A DNA stretch of 64,000 bases from Streptomyces sp. Je 1-369 (GTDB lineage Bacteria > Actinomycetota > Actinomycetes > Streptomycetales > Streptomycetaceae): the NCBI RefSeq assembly GCF_026810505.1, contig NZ_CP101750.1:4555254-4619253 (forward strand), in the 5' to 3' direction. The notes beneath the pieces are model-generated. The model had not been told where the DNA came from, made no database searches, and saw only the letters and a list, made by a program, of their open reading frames with translations. Below, piece after piece: positions 52,514 through 60,274 of the stretch (its first letter is position 1; each line of letters begins with the position of its first letter). The position numbers were made by a program, and so were the translations under genes.

Positions 52514-53748
52514 GCGGTGCCGCGCCTGAGCAGAGCGGTGCCGCACCCGAGCAGAGCGATGCCGCACCTGGGCAGAGCGGTGCCGCACCTGGGCAGAGTG
52601 CTGCCGCACCTGGGCAGAGTGCTGCCGCACCTGAGGAGAGCGCTGCCGAGCAGAGCGTGGCCGGGCGACTGTCGTTCCTGGACCGCTACCTGGCGGTGTG
52701 GATCCTCGCCGCGATGGCCGTCGGTCTCGGCGTGGGCCGCTCCCTCCCGGGGCTCGGGGACGCGTTGGCCACCGTGACGGTGAGTGGCGTGTCCCTGCCG
52801 ATCGCGCTGGGCCTGCTCGTGATGATGTATCCGGTGCTGGCCAAGGTCCGTTACGACCGGCTCGGCACCGTGACCAGGGACCGCCGCCTGCTGCTGCCTT
52901 CGCTGCTGTTGAACTGGATCATCGGCCCTGCCCTGATGTTCGCGCTGGCCTGGCTGTTCCTGCCGGACCTGCCCGAGTACCGCACCGGCCTGATCATCGT
53001 CGGCCTGGCCCGCTGCATCGCCATGGTCATCATCTGGAACGACCTCGCCTGCGGACACCGGGAAGCGGCCGCCGTCCTGGTCGCGCTCAACTCGGTGTTC
53101 CAGGTGATCGCGTTCTCCGCGCTCGGCTGGTTCTACCTCCAGGTGCTGCCCGGCCTGCTCGGCCTGGAGCAGACCGGACTCGACGTATCCGTCTGGGAGA
53201 TCGCACGCAGCGTCCTGGTCTTCCTCGGCATCCCGCTCGCGGCCGGCTACCTGACCCGCCGCATCGGCGAGAGGACCAAGGGCCGCGCCTGGTACGAGGC
53301 GGAACTGGTCCCGCGCATCGGCCCGTTCGCCCTGTACGGGCTGCTGTTCACCATCGTCGTCCTCTTCGCGCTCCAGGGCGACGCCATCACCGGCCGACCG
53401 CTGGACGTGGTCCGTATCGCGCTACCGCTGCTGGTCTACTTCGCGCTCATGTGGGCCGGATCGATGCTGCTCGGCAAGGCCGTCGGCCTCGACTACCCGC
53501 GTACCACCACGCTCGCCTTCACCGCGGCGGGCAACAACTTCGAGCTGGCCATCGCCGTGGCCATCGCCACGTTCGGCGCCTCCTCGGGCCAGGCACTGGC
53601 CGGGGTCGTCGGCCCACTCATCGAAGTGCCGGTCCTGATCGGCCTGGTCTACGTGGCCTTGTACGCGCGCCGCTACTTCACGACCTCAACTCCCCCCACC
53701 TCGCGGCAGGAGGAGCAGACCCATGCCCGAACCTCCACCCATGCCTGA
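52510..53748 (+). CDS. acr3: Acr3-type arsenite permease with N-terminal heptad repeats
   Basis: 412 residues from GTG 52510, coupled to arsR. The first about 45 residues are six seven-residue units of the form S-G-A-A-P-x-Q, encoded by a 21-bp DNA repeat (52513-52638). The body has ten helices with Acr3 blocks: LLVMMYPVLAKVRYDRLG, LARCIAMVIIWNDLACG (the conserved Cys), SVFQVIAFSALGWFYLQVLP and FTAAGNNFELAIAVAIATFG. It exports arsenite. It overlaps arsC by 26 bases. Confidence 0.93.
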   Translation: MSGAAPEQSGAAPEQSDAAPGQSGAAPGQSAAAPGQSAAAPEESAAEQSVAGRLSFLDRYLAVWILAAMAVGLGVGRSLPGLGDALATVTVSGVSLPIALGLLVMMYPVLAKVRYDRLGTVTRDRRLLLPSLLLNWIIGPALMFALAWLFLPDLPEYRTGLIIVGLARCIAMVIIWNDLACGHREAAAVLVALNSVFQVIAFSALGWFYLQVLPGLLGLEQTGLDVSVWEIARSVLVFLGIPLAAGYLTRRIGERTKGRAWYEAELVPRIGPFALYGLLFTIVVLFALQGDAITGRPLDVVRIALPLLVYFALMWAGSMLLGKAVGLDYPRTTTLAFTAAGNNFELAIAVAIATFGASSGQALAGVVGPLIEVPVLIGLVYVALYARRYFTTSTPPTSRQEEQTHARTSTHA

Positions 53749-54163
53749 CACCCCGCCCCAACCCTCCGTGCTGTTCGTCTGCGTCCACAACGCCGGGCGT
53801 TCACAGATGGCGGCCGCCTTCCTCACCCACCTCGCCGGGGACCGCGTCCAGGTCCGGTCGGCCGGGTCGGCCCCGGCGGACACGGTCAACCCGGCCGCGG
53901 TCGAAGCACTCGCAGAGATCGGCATCGACATCTCCGCCGAGGTGCCCAAGGTGCTCACCGTGGAGGCCGTCCAGGCCTCCGACGTCGTCATCACCATGGG
54001 CTGCGGCGACACCTGCCCCGTCTTCCCCGGCAAGCGCTACCTCGACTGGCAACTCCCCGACCCCGCGGGCCAAGGAATCGCCGCGGTCCGCCCCACCCGC
54101 GACGAGATCGAACAACGCGTCCGAGCCCTGATCGACGACATCGCACCGATCGCCCGCACATGA
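53723..54163 (+). CDS. arsC: Arsenate reductase, low-molecular-weight-phosphatase type
   Basis: 146 residues from ATG 53723, with GGAGGAG seven bases upstream inside acr3. The P-loop FVCVHNAGRSQMA supplies the nucleophilic Cys and the Arg; the other redox cysteines are in MGCGDTCPVFPG; the general-acid Asp is in LDWQLPDPAG. It reduces As(V) to As(III) for export by Acr3, using thioredoxin or mycothiol. A thioredoxin reductase gene often follows in such operons but not here. Confidence 0.93.
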   Translation: MPEPPPMPDTPPQPSVLFVCVHNAGRSQMAAAFLTHLAGDRVQVRSAGSAPADTVNPAAVEALAEIGIDISAEVPKVLTVEAVQASDVVITMGCGDTCPVFPGKRYLDWQLPDPAGQGIAAVRPTRDEIEQRVRALIDDIAPIART

Positions 54164-54202
54164 GGCCCGGCACCCGGAACGTCCGCATCGAACGCCCGGC
54201 GG

Positions 54203-54524
54203 CCCGAGCACGCCGACGACGTCCTGAAGATCTACTAACTCGGCATCGACGAAGTAAACGCCACATTCGAACCCGCCGCCCCACCTGGCCGGCCTTCGAC
54301 GCTGCCAACCTGCCCGAACAACGCCTCGTCGCCCTCGACCGCGTCGGCACGGTGCTCGGCTGGACCGCGGCATCCGCGGCCTCAGCCAGGTGCGCGTACG
54401 CAGGGGTAGTCGAGCACTCCGTATACGTCCCCCCCCCGGAACGCCCGCAGCCGGGGCACCGCCGCCGCTTTGCTCGGGTCCCTCATCACCTCGACGGAGG
54501 CGGCGGGCATCTGGACGATCGGCC
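54203..54524 (+). pseudogene. Broken GNAT acetyltransferase of the arsenic operon
   Basis: Pieces of a GNAT protein appear in three frames: PEHADDVLKIY ended by TAA at 54236, TWPAFDAANLPEQRLVAL through GTVLGWTAASA and AGVVEHSVYV, then, after an eight-C slippage tract, GTAAALLGSLITSTEAAGIW. The C-terminal third is missing: the recognisable sequence stops at about 54524, ten bases before the tRNA-derived direct repeat. GNAT genes often follow arsC in actinobacterial arsenic islands. Confidence 0.7.
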
Positions 54525-54534
54525 GACGCCAGGA

Positions 54535-54655
54535 GCAAACGCAGCCGGGCGGCAAGCGGCGGCGAGGGGCAGCAAGAAACCCCCGGGTCCATGACCCGAG
54601 GGTTCGAGTAAGAGCGGGTGACGAGAATCGAACTCGCACTCTCAGTTGGGAAGCT
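54535..54655 (-). repeat. Distal att-like repeat with the 3' half of tRNA-Gly
   Basis: 121 bp nearly identical to 58944-59065: the same 77-base downstream flank, tRNA 3' acceptor, T-arm and anticodon-arm half, ending after TTGGGAAGCT. Differences are one A for G in the terminator stem and one deleted C in the anticodon stem. The 5' half of the tRNA is absent, so it is not functional. Confidence 0.9.
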
Positions 54656-55258
54656 CGGGTTTTCGGACGGCGATTGCTGCGCAGACCTGCGGCGGGTTGT
54701 TTCCGAGGCGTGATCGCATCCGTAGCCAGTTCCCGCTGTTCCCCGTGGCTACCCGCAGGATCTGGCACGCGAATGGCATGCCCCGTTCGCCTCGGAAACC
54801 CTGGGCGCAGGTTCGGCCCTGGGGTCTGGGACTCAGCCGACGACAGCCAGTCACGATGGCGGGTGCGTCGACCGGCCAGGCGCGCGTGGGCCTCGCTTTA
54901 CCCCCACCGACCTCAGCCACGCTGCCTCTTGTCGGGGGCGGGTTGCTTAACGCCGCTCGTTCAGTACAGCCACAACTGATCACGGACGGCCGTGACCTGC
55001 GGCCGTCTACTCGATCACCGCTCTGAACTGCGGCGCAGCCGTCGTCAGTTGTCAGCACTGATCGCCAATGGGCGCCCTTCCACGGTCCCAGGGCGGCCCG
55101 GGAGGGCGCTCACCCCATGTTCGGTCGCATGGGCTCAACCTGTGATCACACTCGGCGAAGCGTGTCAGGCAGGGTGCGACTGTTGCTTAACCACCCGCGT
55201 GCCTCGCTCGCCGCGGACTATGATCTATCGGCCGCACCTAAGCTAAGGGGGCGCCGAT
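54656..55258. other. Intergenic region inside the island, no gene seen
   Basis: About 600 bases with no frame that has both a ribosome-binding site and codon bias. Several short palindromes occur (for example GACGGCCGT with TGCGGCCGTC near 54985-55010). The last 60 bases are AT-richer (TATGATCTATCGG, AAGCTAAGG) and probably hold the promoter of the HEPN-like gene. Confidence 0.6.
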
Positions 55259-56101
55259 ATGGCGAGAAGAGACTTCACTGCTAACGCGCTAATTCCTCAC
55301 GGGCATCATCAGAATTGGGACCTGATCGAAGAGATCATTCGAGAGTTGGAACGGGTCACTGACCAATGGCAGGGTGCAGAGACTGAGATTACCGTCAGAG
55401 GTAAGAGGGAACTCTACGGCAGGTATAACAGCCTCATCGATGCGAAGGTGGGCCTGGGGGACGATCACCGCGATGTCACCGAGGTGGACATCTCGCGTAT
55501 TGAGCGTGATGGTGATGACTCCGACATGTACGCCACGGTGACGCTCTCAAAAAGCCAAAAGGACACCTCCTGGGTTTTCGCTTCTGGTCCTGTAAAGCGT
55601 GATTGCGAAGGGCTAGTGCGAAGCCTCCAGAGCTTTATTCTCCAAGCTATCAACTTTCCTGATCTCGCAAGAATGAACTCTGGAGGAGGGGGTGATATCG
55701 AGTCGCGCCTGCAGCATCTCCATTCAGCTGTGAAGTCTGGTGCGCTGGCGAGGTTGGCGAGTGGGCACGGTGACGAGGCTGTCGAGGAGGCGTGCAAAAG
55801 TGTGGGAGCTCGTCTCCGGGATCTCAGTGGTCTTGATGAGGACGGAGCCTCACTGGTAACCAACGCCCTGGGAGGGCGTCGGTTGATCCAAATCAACGAC
55901 GGTGTGTCTAAGACAGATGCGAGCGAGCAGGAAGGGTACATGTACCTAGGAATGGCCCTATTCCGGGCTGCTCGAAATCCCCGCGCGCACAGGCCTTCGG
56001 ACCCGAACTTCAATACAGACGAAGTGATCGAGTGGATTTCTGTTGCTAGCGCTCTCCATAGGGCGCTGGACCGGGCCAAGGTTTCGCCGCCCCCGCGATA
56101 G
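55259..56101 (+). CDS. HEPN-like protein, TIGR02391/Hypoth_Ymh family, candidate defence RNase
   Basis: 280 residues from ATG 55259, with AAGGGGG upstream. The N-terminal 130 residues form an unrecognised mixed alpha/beta domain. The C-terminal half (about 150-275) matches the TIGR02391/Ymh pattern: HGDEAVEEACKSVGARLRDL, ASEQEGYMYLGMALFRAA and RNPRAHRP. RNPRAH (about 239-244) is an R-x4-H motif as in HEPN ribonucleases, which often act in abortive infection or toxin systems. Codon use is clearly more AT-tolerant than in neighbouring genes, suggesting transfer. The gene is alone on its strand. Confidence 0.75.
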   Translation: MARRDFTANALIPHGHHQNWDLIEEIIRELERVTDQWQGAETEITVRGKRELYGRYNSLIDAKVGLGDDHRDVTEVDISRIERDGDDSDMYATVTLSKSQKDTSWVFASGPVKRDCEGLVRSLQSFILQAINFPDLARMNSGGGGDIESRLQHLHSAVKSGALARLASGHGDEAVEEACKSVGARLRDLSGLDEDGASLVTNALGGRRLIQINDGVSKTDASEQEGYMYLGMALFRAARNPRAHRPSDPNFNTDEVIEWISVASALHRALDRAKVSPPPR

Positions 56102-56147
56102 AGCGCGCTGAGTGGTAGGGCGGCGGAGCGGCTTTGGGCGGGAGCTG

Positions 56148-56256
56148 CTTTGGGGCGAGTGATCATGGCCCCGCAAGCTCATGGCGAGTCGGGCAGTCTG
56201 TGGACCTGCCCGTAAAGCACGACGTTGGGGCCATGATCTTAGAGGCTCGCCCCAAA
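56148..56256. repeat. Interrupted inverted repeat in the island
   Basis: CTTTGGGGCGAG and ATCATGGCCCC (56148-56172) are mirrored by GGGGCCATGAT and CTCGCCCCAAAG (56227-56256). A further direct repeat GCAAGCTCATG-x-CG lies at 56173 and 56327. The surrounding 56102-56454 gap shows no convincing gene. Confidence 0.65.
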
Positions 56257-56454
56257 GTGGCTGCCTAAAGCCGTGGAGCCGACCGCCCCAGCCACGATGC
56301 ACCCATTCTTTGAGTTCAGTTGGCCGCAAGCTCATGTCGCGCGGCCTGGCGGACCGGGCCGGAGCGGGGCGGAGACAGGAGCGGCGGCCCGGGGAGCCGG
56401 GCCGCGCGGCGAGCGGGACGCGAGCCGCCTTGAACCAGTAGAGAAAGTTGTAAC

Positions 56455-56844
56455 TCAGTCCGTCTGTCGGGGCTTGAAGTCGTGTGCGCGCGCTGGGAGT
56501 TCCGCCGCTTGGCGGTGTGCCAGGGGTAGGGACAGGACTGGTCGTATCGTCCAGGTGATGCGTGTGTCCGCGTGAGTCACTGAGACCGTGCAGGGCTGCA
56601 TCCGGAGAAGGGCTCTGCGGGTGCGGACGCGGCCCTCGTATAGCCACTCCCAGGCTTCGCCTGAGGCGTGAGTGTTCAGTGCCGGGGAGATCGTGCGGAG
56701 TGTCACCGCTACCCACCGATCCGCCTGCGGTGCCGAGTAGGCGTCGAACGATGCTCGTAGCTGCGGCCCCGCTTGGCCGTTCGTGGCGGTGGACTCCGTC
56801 CAGCACTCGCACCAGTAGCCGCGTCGGAGCTCGGTCATCCGCAT
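56455..56844 (-). CDS. Hypothetical protein (129 aa) co-transcribed with the HATPase gene
   Basis: ATG 56844 follows GGGGAGG at six bases and overlaps the end of the HATPase gene by ten bases. The protein has Trp-rich, probably beta-sheet character (ELRRGYWCECWTES, RWVAVTLRTISPALN, EAWEWLYEGRVRTRRALL, TRITWTIRPVLSLPLAHR). No family recognised. The coupling suggests a function linked to the ATPase. Confidence 0.7.
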   Translation of the reverse strand: MRMTELRRGYWCECWTESTATNGQAGPQLRASFDAYSAPQADRWVAVTLRTISPALNTHASGEAWEWLYEGRVRTRRALLRMQPCTVSVTHADTRITWTIRPVLSLPLAHRQAAELPARAHDFKPRQTD

Positions 56845-57266
56845 AGTTGGCCTCCCCTGCCGGCCTCGGTGAAGAAAGCCGCGGTGACCGTGTGGCCGTG
56901 GTCGCTGTCGTTGACGACGACGCGGTGCGCGATGGCGCTGACCATGTCCAGGCCCCGGCCGTGTTCCGCCTCCTCGTCCTGGTGCTCGACCTTCGGCGCG
57001 GTTCCCGCGCCCCCGTCGTCCGTGACCGACAGGGTGAGCATCTGCGGGGATACCTCGATAGCCAGGGAGAAGCTGCCCGACTGACGCCCGCTGGCTGTGT
57101 GCAGGATCGCATTTGTGCTCAGTTCGCTCACGATGAGTTCGGCGGCGTCCGCGAGTGGTGAGCCGCGAAGGATGTCCCGCGTCCAGCGTCGGGCCCGGCT
57201 GACCTCTTCTGGGAATCCTGGGCAAGTGAGGCCCCAGACTCGGGCAGTGCTCGTATACTCGTGCAT
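56835..57266 (-). CDS. HATPase_c domain protein, anti-sigma-factor type
   Basis: 143 residues from ATG 57266 (MHEYTSTARVWGL) with GAAGGA upstream. The N-box is ADAAELIVSELSTNAILHT, the G1 region SVTDDGGAG and the G2 box EHGRGLDMVSAIAHRVVV. It is an RsbW-like single-domain kinase fold. It lies 46 bases after the Nudix gene on the same strand. Confidence 0.85.
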   Translation of the reverse strand: MHEYTSTARVWGLTCPGFPEEVSRARRWTRDILRGSPLADAAELIVSELSTNAILHTASGRQSGSFSLAIEVSPQMLTLSVTDDGGAGTAPKVEHQDEEAEHGRGLDMVSAIAHRVVVNDSDHGHTVTAAFFTEAGRGGQLCG

Positions 57267-57312
57267 ACAAGTTCCTTCGTGCTGGTAGGCCGCCATGTGC
57301 AGCGGGTTCGAG

Positions 57313-57744
57313 CTAGACGAGTTTCACGCCGTCGTGGGCACGGATGGCAGGCGGGGACGCCGCGTCGAGTGCGTCCAGGACGCGGATCGCGTACGCCTCG
57401 TCGGCGAGTTCGGTGACTTCGTCGCGGGTCGCCCAGCGCAGAGCTCGGGTCTCGGCCCCGGTGGTGGGTGTGCCGTCGGCGGCCTCGCAGCGGAAGACCA
57501 TGGAGACGATCAAGCCCGTCATGTTCTTGTAGATGCCGGTCAGGGTCGCGGGAAGTGCGATCTTGATGCCGGTCTCTTCGAGGACCTCGCGTTGCAGAGC
57601 CTCGGGGATGGTCTCCTCGCGTTCGAGGATGCCGCCCGGCGGCTCCCAATGTCCGTTGTCGCGGCGCTTGATGAGGAGGGCCCGGTCCTGGTCGTCGACG
57701 ATGACTCCGGCGACGCTCACAGAGTGCGGACGGGTCGTGCTCAC
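57313..57744 (-). CDS. Nudix hydrolase, Pif-like position
   Basis: 143 residues from GTG 57744 (MSTTRPHSVSVAG). The Nudix box is intact: GGILEREETIPEALQREVLE then ETGI, i.e. G-x5-E-x7-R-E-x2-E-E-x-G. It probably hydrolyses a nucleoside-diphosphate derivative. Together with the divergent GntR gene it mirrors pif and korSA of the Streptomyces integrative element pSAM2, where the Nudix protein blocks re-entry of the same element. That role is inferred from context. Confidence 0.85.
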   Translation of the reverse strand: MSTTRPHSVSVAGVIVDDQDRALLIKRRDNGHWEPPGGILEREETIPEALQREVLEETGIKIALPATLTGIYKNMTGLIVSMVFRCEAADGTPTTGAETRALRWATRDEVTELADEAYAIRVLDALDAASPPAIRAHDGVKLV

Positions 57745-57822
57745 GGTTCTCGACTCTCCTCCGGAACCTCTCCGGAACCTCTCCGATGGCTAGGCTGCCC
57801 ACCGTAGCAACAGCACTCGGCT

Positions 57823-57846
57823 ACTTGTCTAGATATCTAAAGGAGT
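57823..57846. promoter_or_regulatory. Putative GntR operator overlapping the GntR ribosome-binding site
   Basis: ACT-N4-TAGATATCTA-N4-AGT is an inverted repeat with a perfect 10-bp centre (57830-57839). It ends in AGGAG, the ribosome-binding site of the GntR gene, and lies in the gap shared with the Nudix gene, so autoregulation is likely. Confidence 0.6.
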
Positions 57847-57850
57847 ACAT

Positions 57851-58636
57851 GTGACGTCACTCCCGAGCCGGCTCGGTGCCGTCGACCCCACGAGTGATCG
57901 TGCGGTCTTCCGGCAGATCGCCGACCAGCTGCGTGAGGCCATCGACCGGGGGCGGTTCACGGAGGGCGAGAAGCTGCCCTCGGAGGCCGAACTCGTCGAG
58001 CACTACGGGGTCTCCCGGATGACCGTCCGGAATTCCTTCTCGATTCTTCAGGGCGAGGGACTCGTGCACGCCGAGCACGGCAGAGGCGTCTTCGTGCGGC
58101 CCCGGCAGCCCGTGCGTCGGCTCGCCTCCGACCGGTTCGCCCGGCGCCACCGGGAGCAGGGCAAGTCCGCCTTCCTCGTCGAGGCCGATGCCGCAGGCGG
58201 ACATCCCGAGGTGGACAGCCTGGAGGTCAAGGAGGAGAAGGCCGACCAGGACATCGCCACCCGGCTCGGGGCGGCGCGGCGCGTGCTTGCTCGTCGGCGC
58301 CGGTATCTCCTCGACGGGCGGCCGGTCGAGTTCGCCGTCTCGTACCTCCCGCTCGACATCGCGCGCGGTACGCAGATCGCCGAGCCCAACCCCGGCCCCG
58401 GCGGCATCTACGCCCGCCTCGAAGAACTCGGCCACCACCTCGACCATTTCGAAGAGGAGATCCGCGCCAGAATGCCCTCGCCCGACGAAGTGCGGACGCT
58501 GCGGCTGGCCTCCGGTGTGCCGGTCATCAGCCTGATCCGCACCGCGTACGACAAGGAGGGGCGGGCCGTGGAGGTCTGCGACACCGTCATGGCTGCCGAC
58601 GCCTACGTCCTCGCGTATCAGCTGCCTGCCGACTGA
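57851..58636 (+). CDS. GntR family regulator with UTRA domain (KorSA-like)
   Basis: 261 residues from GTG 57851 with AGGAG upstream. The winged helix-turn-helix (ADQLREAIDRGRFTEGEKLP, HYGVSRMTVRNSFSILQGEG) and UTRA effector domain (about 95-255) define the HutC subfamily, to which KorSA and KorA-type repressors of streptomycete conjugative elements belong. It is divergent from the Nudix gene. Confidence 0.9.
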   Translation: MTSLPSRLGAVDPTSDRAVFRQIADQLREAIDRGRFTEGEKLPSEAELVEHYGVSRMTVRNSFSILQGEGLVHAEHGRGVFVRPRQPVRRLASDRFARRHREQGKSAFLVEADAAGGHPEVDSLEVKEEKADQDIATRLGAARRVLARRRRYLLDGRPVEFAVSYLPLDIARGTQIAEPNPGPGGIYARLEELGHHLDHFEEEIRARMPSPDEVRTLRLASGVPVISLIRTAYDKEGRAVEVCDTVMAADAYVLAYQLPAD

Positions 58637-58666
58637 GAGGTGTCGTGGAATGGGGGTGGGGGGGAG

Positions 58667-58906
58667 TCAGGCGTTCGGGTGTCGGTTGTCGCCCGGGACC
58701 GTTCGGATCCAGTTGCGGAATCTCCAGCAGACCAGAGGAGGCGCCGTCAGCATGGCCAGGAGGTAGAGGGCCACGCTTGCGGGGGAGATCAGGTAGTACT
58801 CCCAGCGCGGGGGGAGCAGGGCGGGGAGTGCGATCAGGAGGGTCAGCGTCAGCCACGTGGCCAGGGTCGTGAGTATCGCCTTGGAGATGATTACCGCTGT
58901 TCTCAC
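58667..58906 (-). CDS. Small membrane protein at the island edge (79 aa)
   Basis: GTG 58906 opens MRTAVIISKAILTTLATWLT. Two hydrophobic segments (about 8-32 and 40-62) are followed by a basic tail (CWRFRNWIRTVPGDNRHPNA). The ribosome-binding site is weak. It lies 37 bases from the att-like repeat. No family recognised. Confidence 0.5.
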   Translation of the reverse strand: MRTAVIISKAILTTLATWLTLTLLIALPALLPPRWEYYLISPASVALYLLAMLTAPPLVCWRFRNWIRTVPGDNRHPNA

Positions 58907-58943
58907 TGGCTTTGGGTCCCCTCGTGTCCGGTCGGCGCCATGC

Positions 58944-59065
58944 GCAAACGCAGCCGGGCGGCAAGCGGCGGCGAGGGGCAGCAAGAAACCCCCGGGTCCA
59001 TGACCCGGGGGTTCGAGTAAGAGCGGGTGACGAGAATCGAACTCGCACTCTCAGCTTGGGAAGCT
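58944..59065 (-). repeat. Proximal att-like repeat at the intact tRNA-Gly
   Basis: 122 bp shared with 54535-54655, covering the tRNA 3' half (59022-59065) and 78 bases downstream of it, including the tRNA terminator. Confidence 0.9.
58987..59013 (-). terminator. Terminator of tRNA-Gly
   Basis: A 12-bp perfect stem AACCCCCGGGTC / GACCCGGGGGTT with loop CAT lies nine bases beyond the tRNA 3' end and is followed on the minus strand by TTCTTGC. The distal copy has a mismatch in this stem. Confidence 0.8.
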
Positions 59066-59092
59066 GATGTTCTACCACTAAACTACACCCGC
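59022..59092 (-). tRNA. tRNA-Gly (anticodon CCC)
   Basis: A 71-base cloverleaf: acceptor GCGGGTG/CACCCGC, D-arm TAGTTTAGTGGTAGAA, anticodon arm TCAGC-TTCCCAA-GCTGA with CCC at the anticodon, T-arm GCGAGTTCGATTCTCGT, discriminator T, no encoded CCA. It decodes GGG. It is the attachment target of the flanking element. Confidence 0.93.
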
Positions 59093-59382
59093 GAAAGACG
59101 CCGTATGAACCGGTGTCGTAACGTCGCACACTGTACCTCATCCCGGGCCCCCGGCGCTCTCGCCGTGGGGCCTTCGTGCTGTCCGGGAGGGGGATGCGCC
59201 GTGCGTTCGGAGGGAGTTGGGGCGTACCGTGGCTCGCGGTCGTGCCGCCTGGATGAGCGTCCCTTTCATACCGTAATGTGGCCTTTCGTCGTCGGCTCGG
59301 AGGCGAGCGTGAGACGAGTTGGTACGGGTGGTACGGGTACGTACGAGCTCACCTACGACTGGGGAAGGGACTACAGGACTTG

Positions 59383-59541
59383 ATGGAGCGCACCGTCGTC
59401 CGATGTGCCGAAGGGCACGTGTTCAGCACCGCTTCGTTCCCGATGCAGCAGGCGGACCGGCTCGGTCCTGGCCGGCTCATCCGCTGCCCGCGCTGTGCCC
59501 GGCTCCGGCATGCCGTGCCGGTGACCTTGCAGCGCCGGTAG
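59383..59541 (+). CDS. Small Cys-rich protein upstream of dcd (52 aa)
   Basis: ATG 59383 gives MERTVVRCAEGHVFSTASFP and a second half with IRCPRCARLRHAVPV. A single Cys plus His and a later C-x-x-C could bind zinc. Small proteins of this type sit next to dcd in streptomycetes, to my recollection. Its TAG lies in a 9-bp tandem repeat that provides four more in-frame stops. Confidence 0.7.
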   Translation: MERTVVRCAEGHVFSTASFPMQQADRLGPGRLIRCPRCARLRHAVPVTLQRR

Positions 59542-59577
59542 CGCCGGTAGTGCCGGTAGTGCCGGTAGCGGCGGTAA
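59532..59577 (+). repeat. 9-bp tandem repeat with repeated in-frame stop codons
   Basis: Units of (C/T)GCCGGTAG and a final GGCGGTAA follow one another. Because the unit is nine bases, TAG recurs in frame at 59539, 59548, 59557 and 59566, then TAA at 59575. Confidence 0.85.
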
Positions 59578-59690
59578 CGGCCGTATCGAACGTGAGCAGG
59601 CAGCGGGGAATGTAAGTCGTCAGCGAGATACCAGGCGCGCGGGTCCTGTCCGATTGGGGGCGGCCCGCGCGCTCTGCGTATCCTCGGTGC

Positions 59691-60266
59691 GTGCTTCTCT
59701 CAGACAAGGACATCCGGGCCGAGATCGACTCCGGACGGGTGCGGATCGACCCGTACGACGAATCCATGGTGCAGCCCTCGAGCATCGACGTGCGGCTGGA
59801 CCGCTACTTCCGGGTGTTCGAGAATCACCGCTACCCACACATCGACCCCTCCGTCGAGCAGGCCGACCTGACGCGGCTCGTGGAGCCCGAGGGTGACGAG
59901 CCGTTCATCCTCCACCCCGGCGAGTTCGTGCTCGCGTCGACGTACGAGGTCATCTCCCTGCCGGACGATCTCGCCAGTCGGCTCGAGGGCAAGTCCAGCC
60001 TCGGGCGGCTCGGGCTCGTCACGCACTCCACCGCCGGGTTCATCGACCCGGGGTTCAGCGGGCACGTGACCCTTGAGCTCTCGAACCTGGCGACTCTGCC
60101 GATCAAGCTCTGGCCGGGCATGAAGATCGGACAGCTGTGTCTGTTCCGGCTCACCTCGTCCGCGGAGGCCCCCTACGGGTCCGAGCGGTACGGGTCGCGT
60201 TATCAGGGACAGCGGGGCCCGACCGCCTCCCGGTCCTTCCTCAATTTCCATCGGACACAGGTGTGA
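59691..60266 (+). CDS. dcd: dCTP deaminase
   Basis: 191 residues from GTG 59691 ([20 protein letters not shown]). Family motifs: [48 protein letters not shown] (with the catalytic Glu) and [13 protein letters not shown]. The length is typical of the family. Converts dCTP to dUTP, or directly to dUMP in bifunctional actinobacterial forms. The short gap to the phosphoribosyltransferase gene suggests co-transcription. Confidence 0.96.
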   Translation: MLLSDKDIRAEIDSGRVRIDPYDESMVQPSSIDVRLDRYFRVFENHRYPHIDPSVEQADLTRLVEPEGDEPFILHPGEFVLASTYEVISLPDDLASRLEGKSSLGRLGLVTHSTAGFIDPGFSGHVTLELSNLATLPIKLWPGMKIGQLCLFRLTSSAEAPYGSERYGSRYQGQRGPTASRSFLNFHRTQV

Positions 60267-60274
60267 CATCCAGC

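Larger units (their letters stand above)
54535..59065. mobile_element. Decayed tRNA-Gly-associated integrative element (AICE remnant, about 4.4 kb)
   Basis: The boundaries are direct repeats with the tRNA 3' half at the far end and the intact tRNA-Gly at the other, the layout left by site-specific integration at a tRNA gene. Cargo: a low-GC HEPN-like gene, a small unknown gene, an HATPase gene, a Nudix gene and a divergent GntR gene. The last two resemble the Pif/KorSA pair of pSAM2-like elements. No integrase, excisionase, Rep or TraB gene is seen. The far end abuts the truncated GNAT gene. Confidence 0.65.

Noticed and set aside
54616..54655. A second tRNA-Gly gene
   Set aside because: Only the 3' half is present and the anticodon stem has a deletion; it cannot form a cloverleaf.
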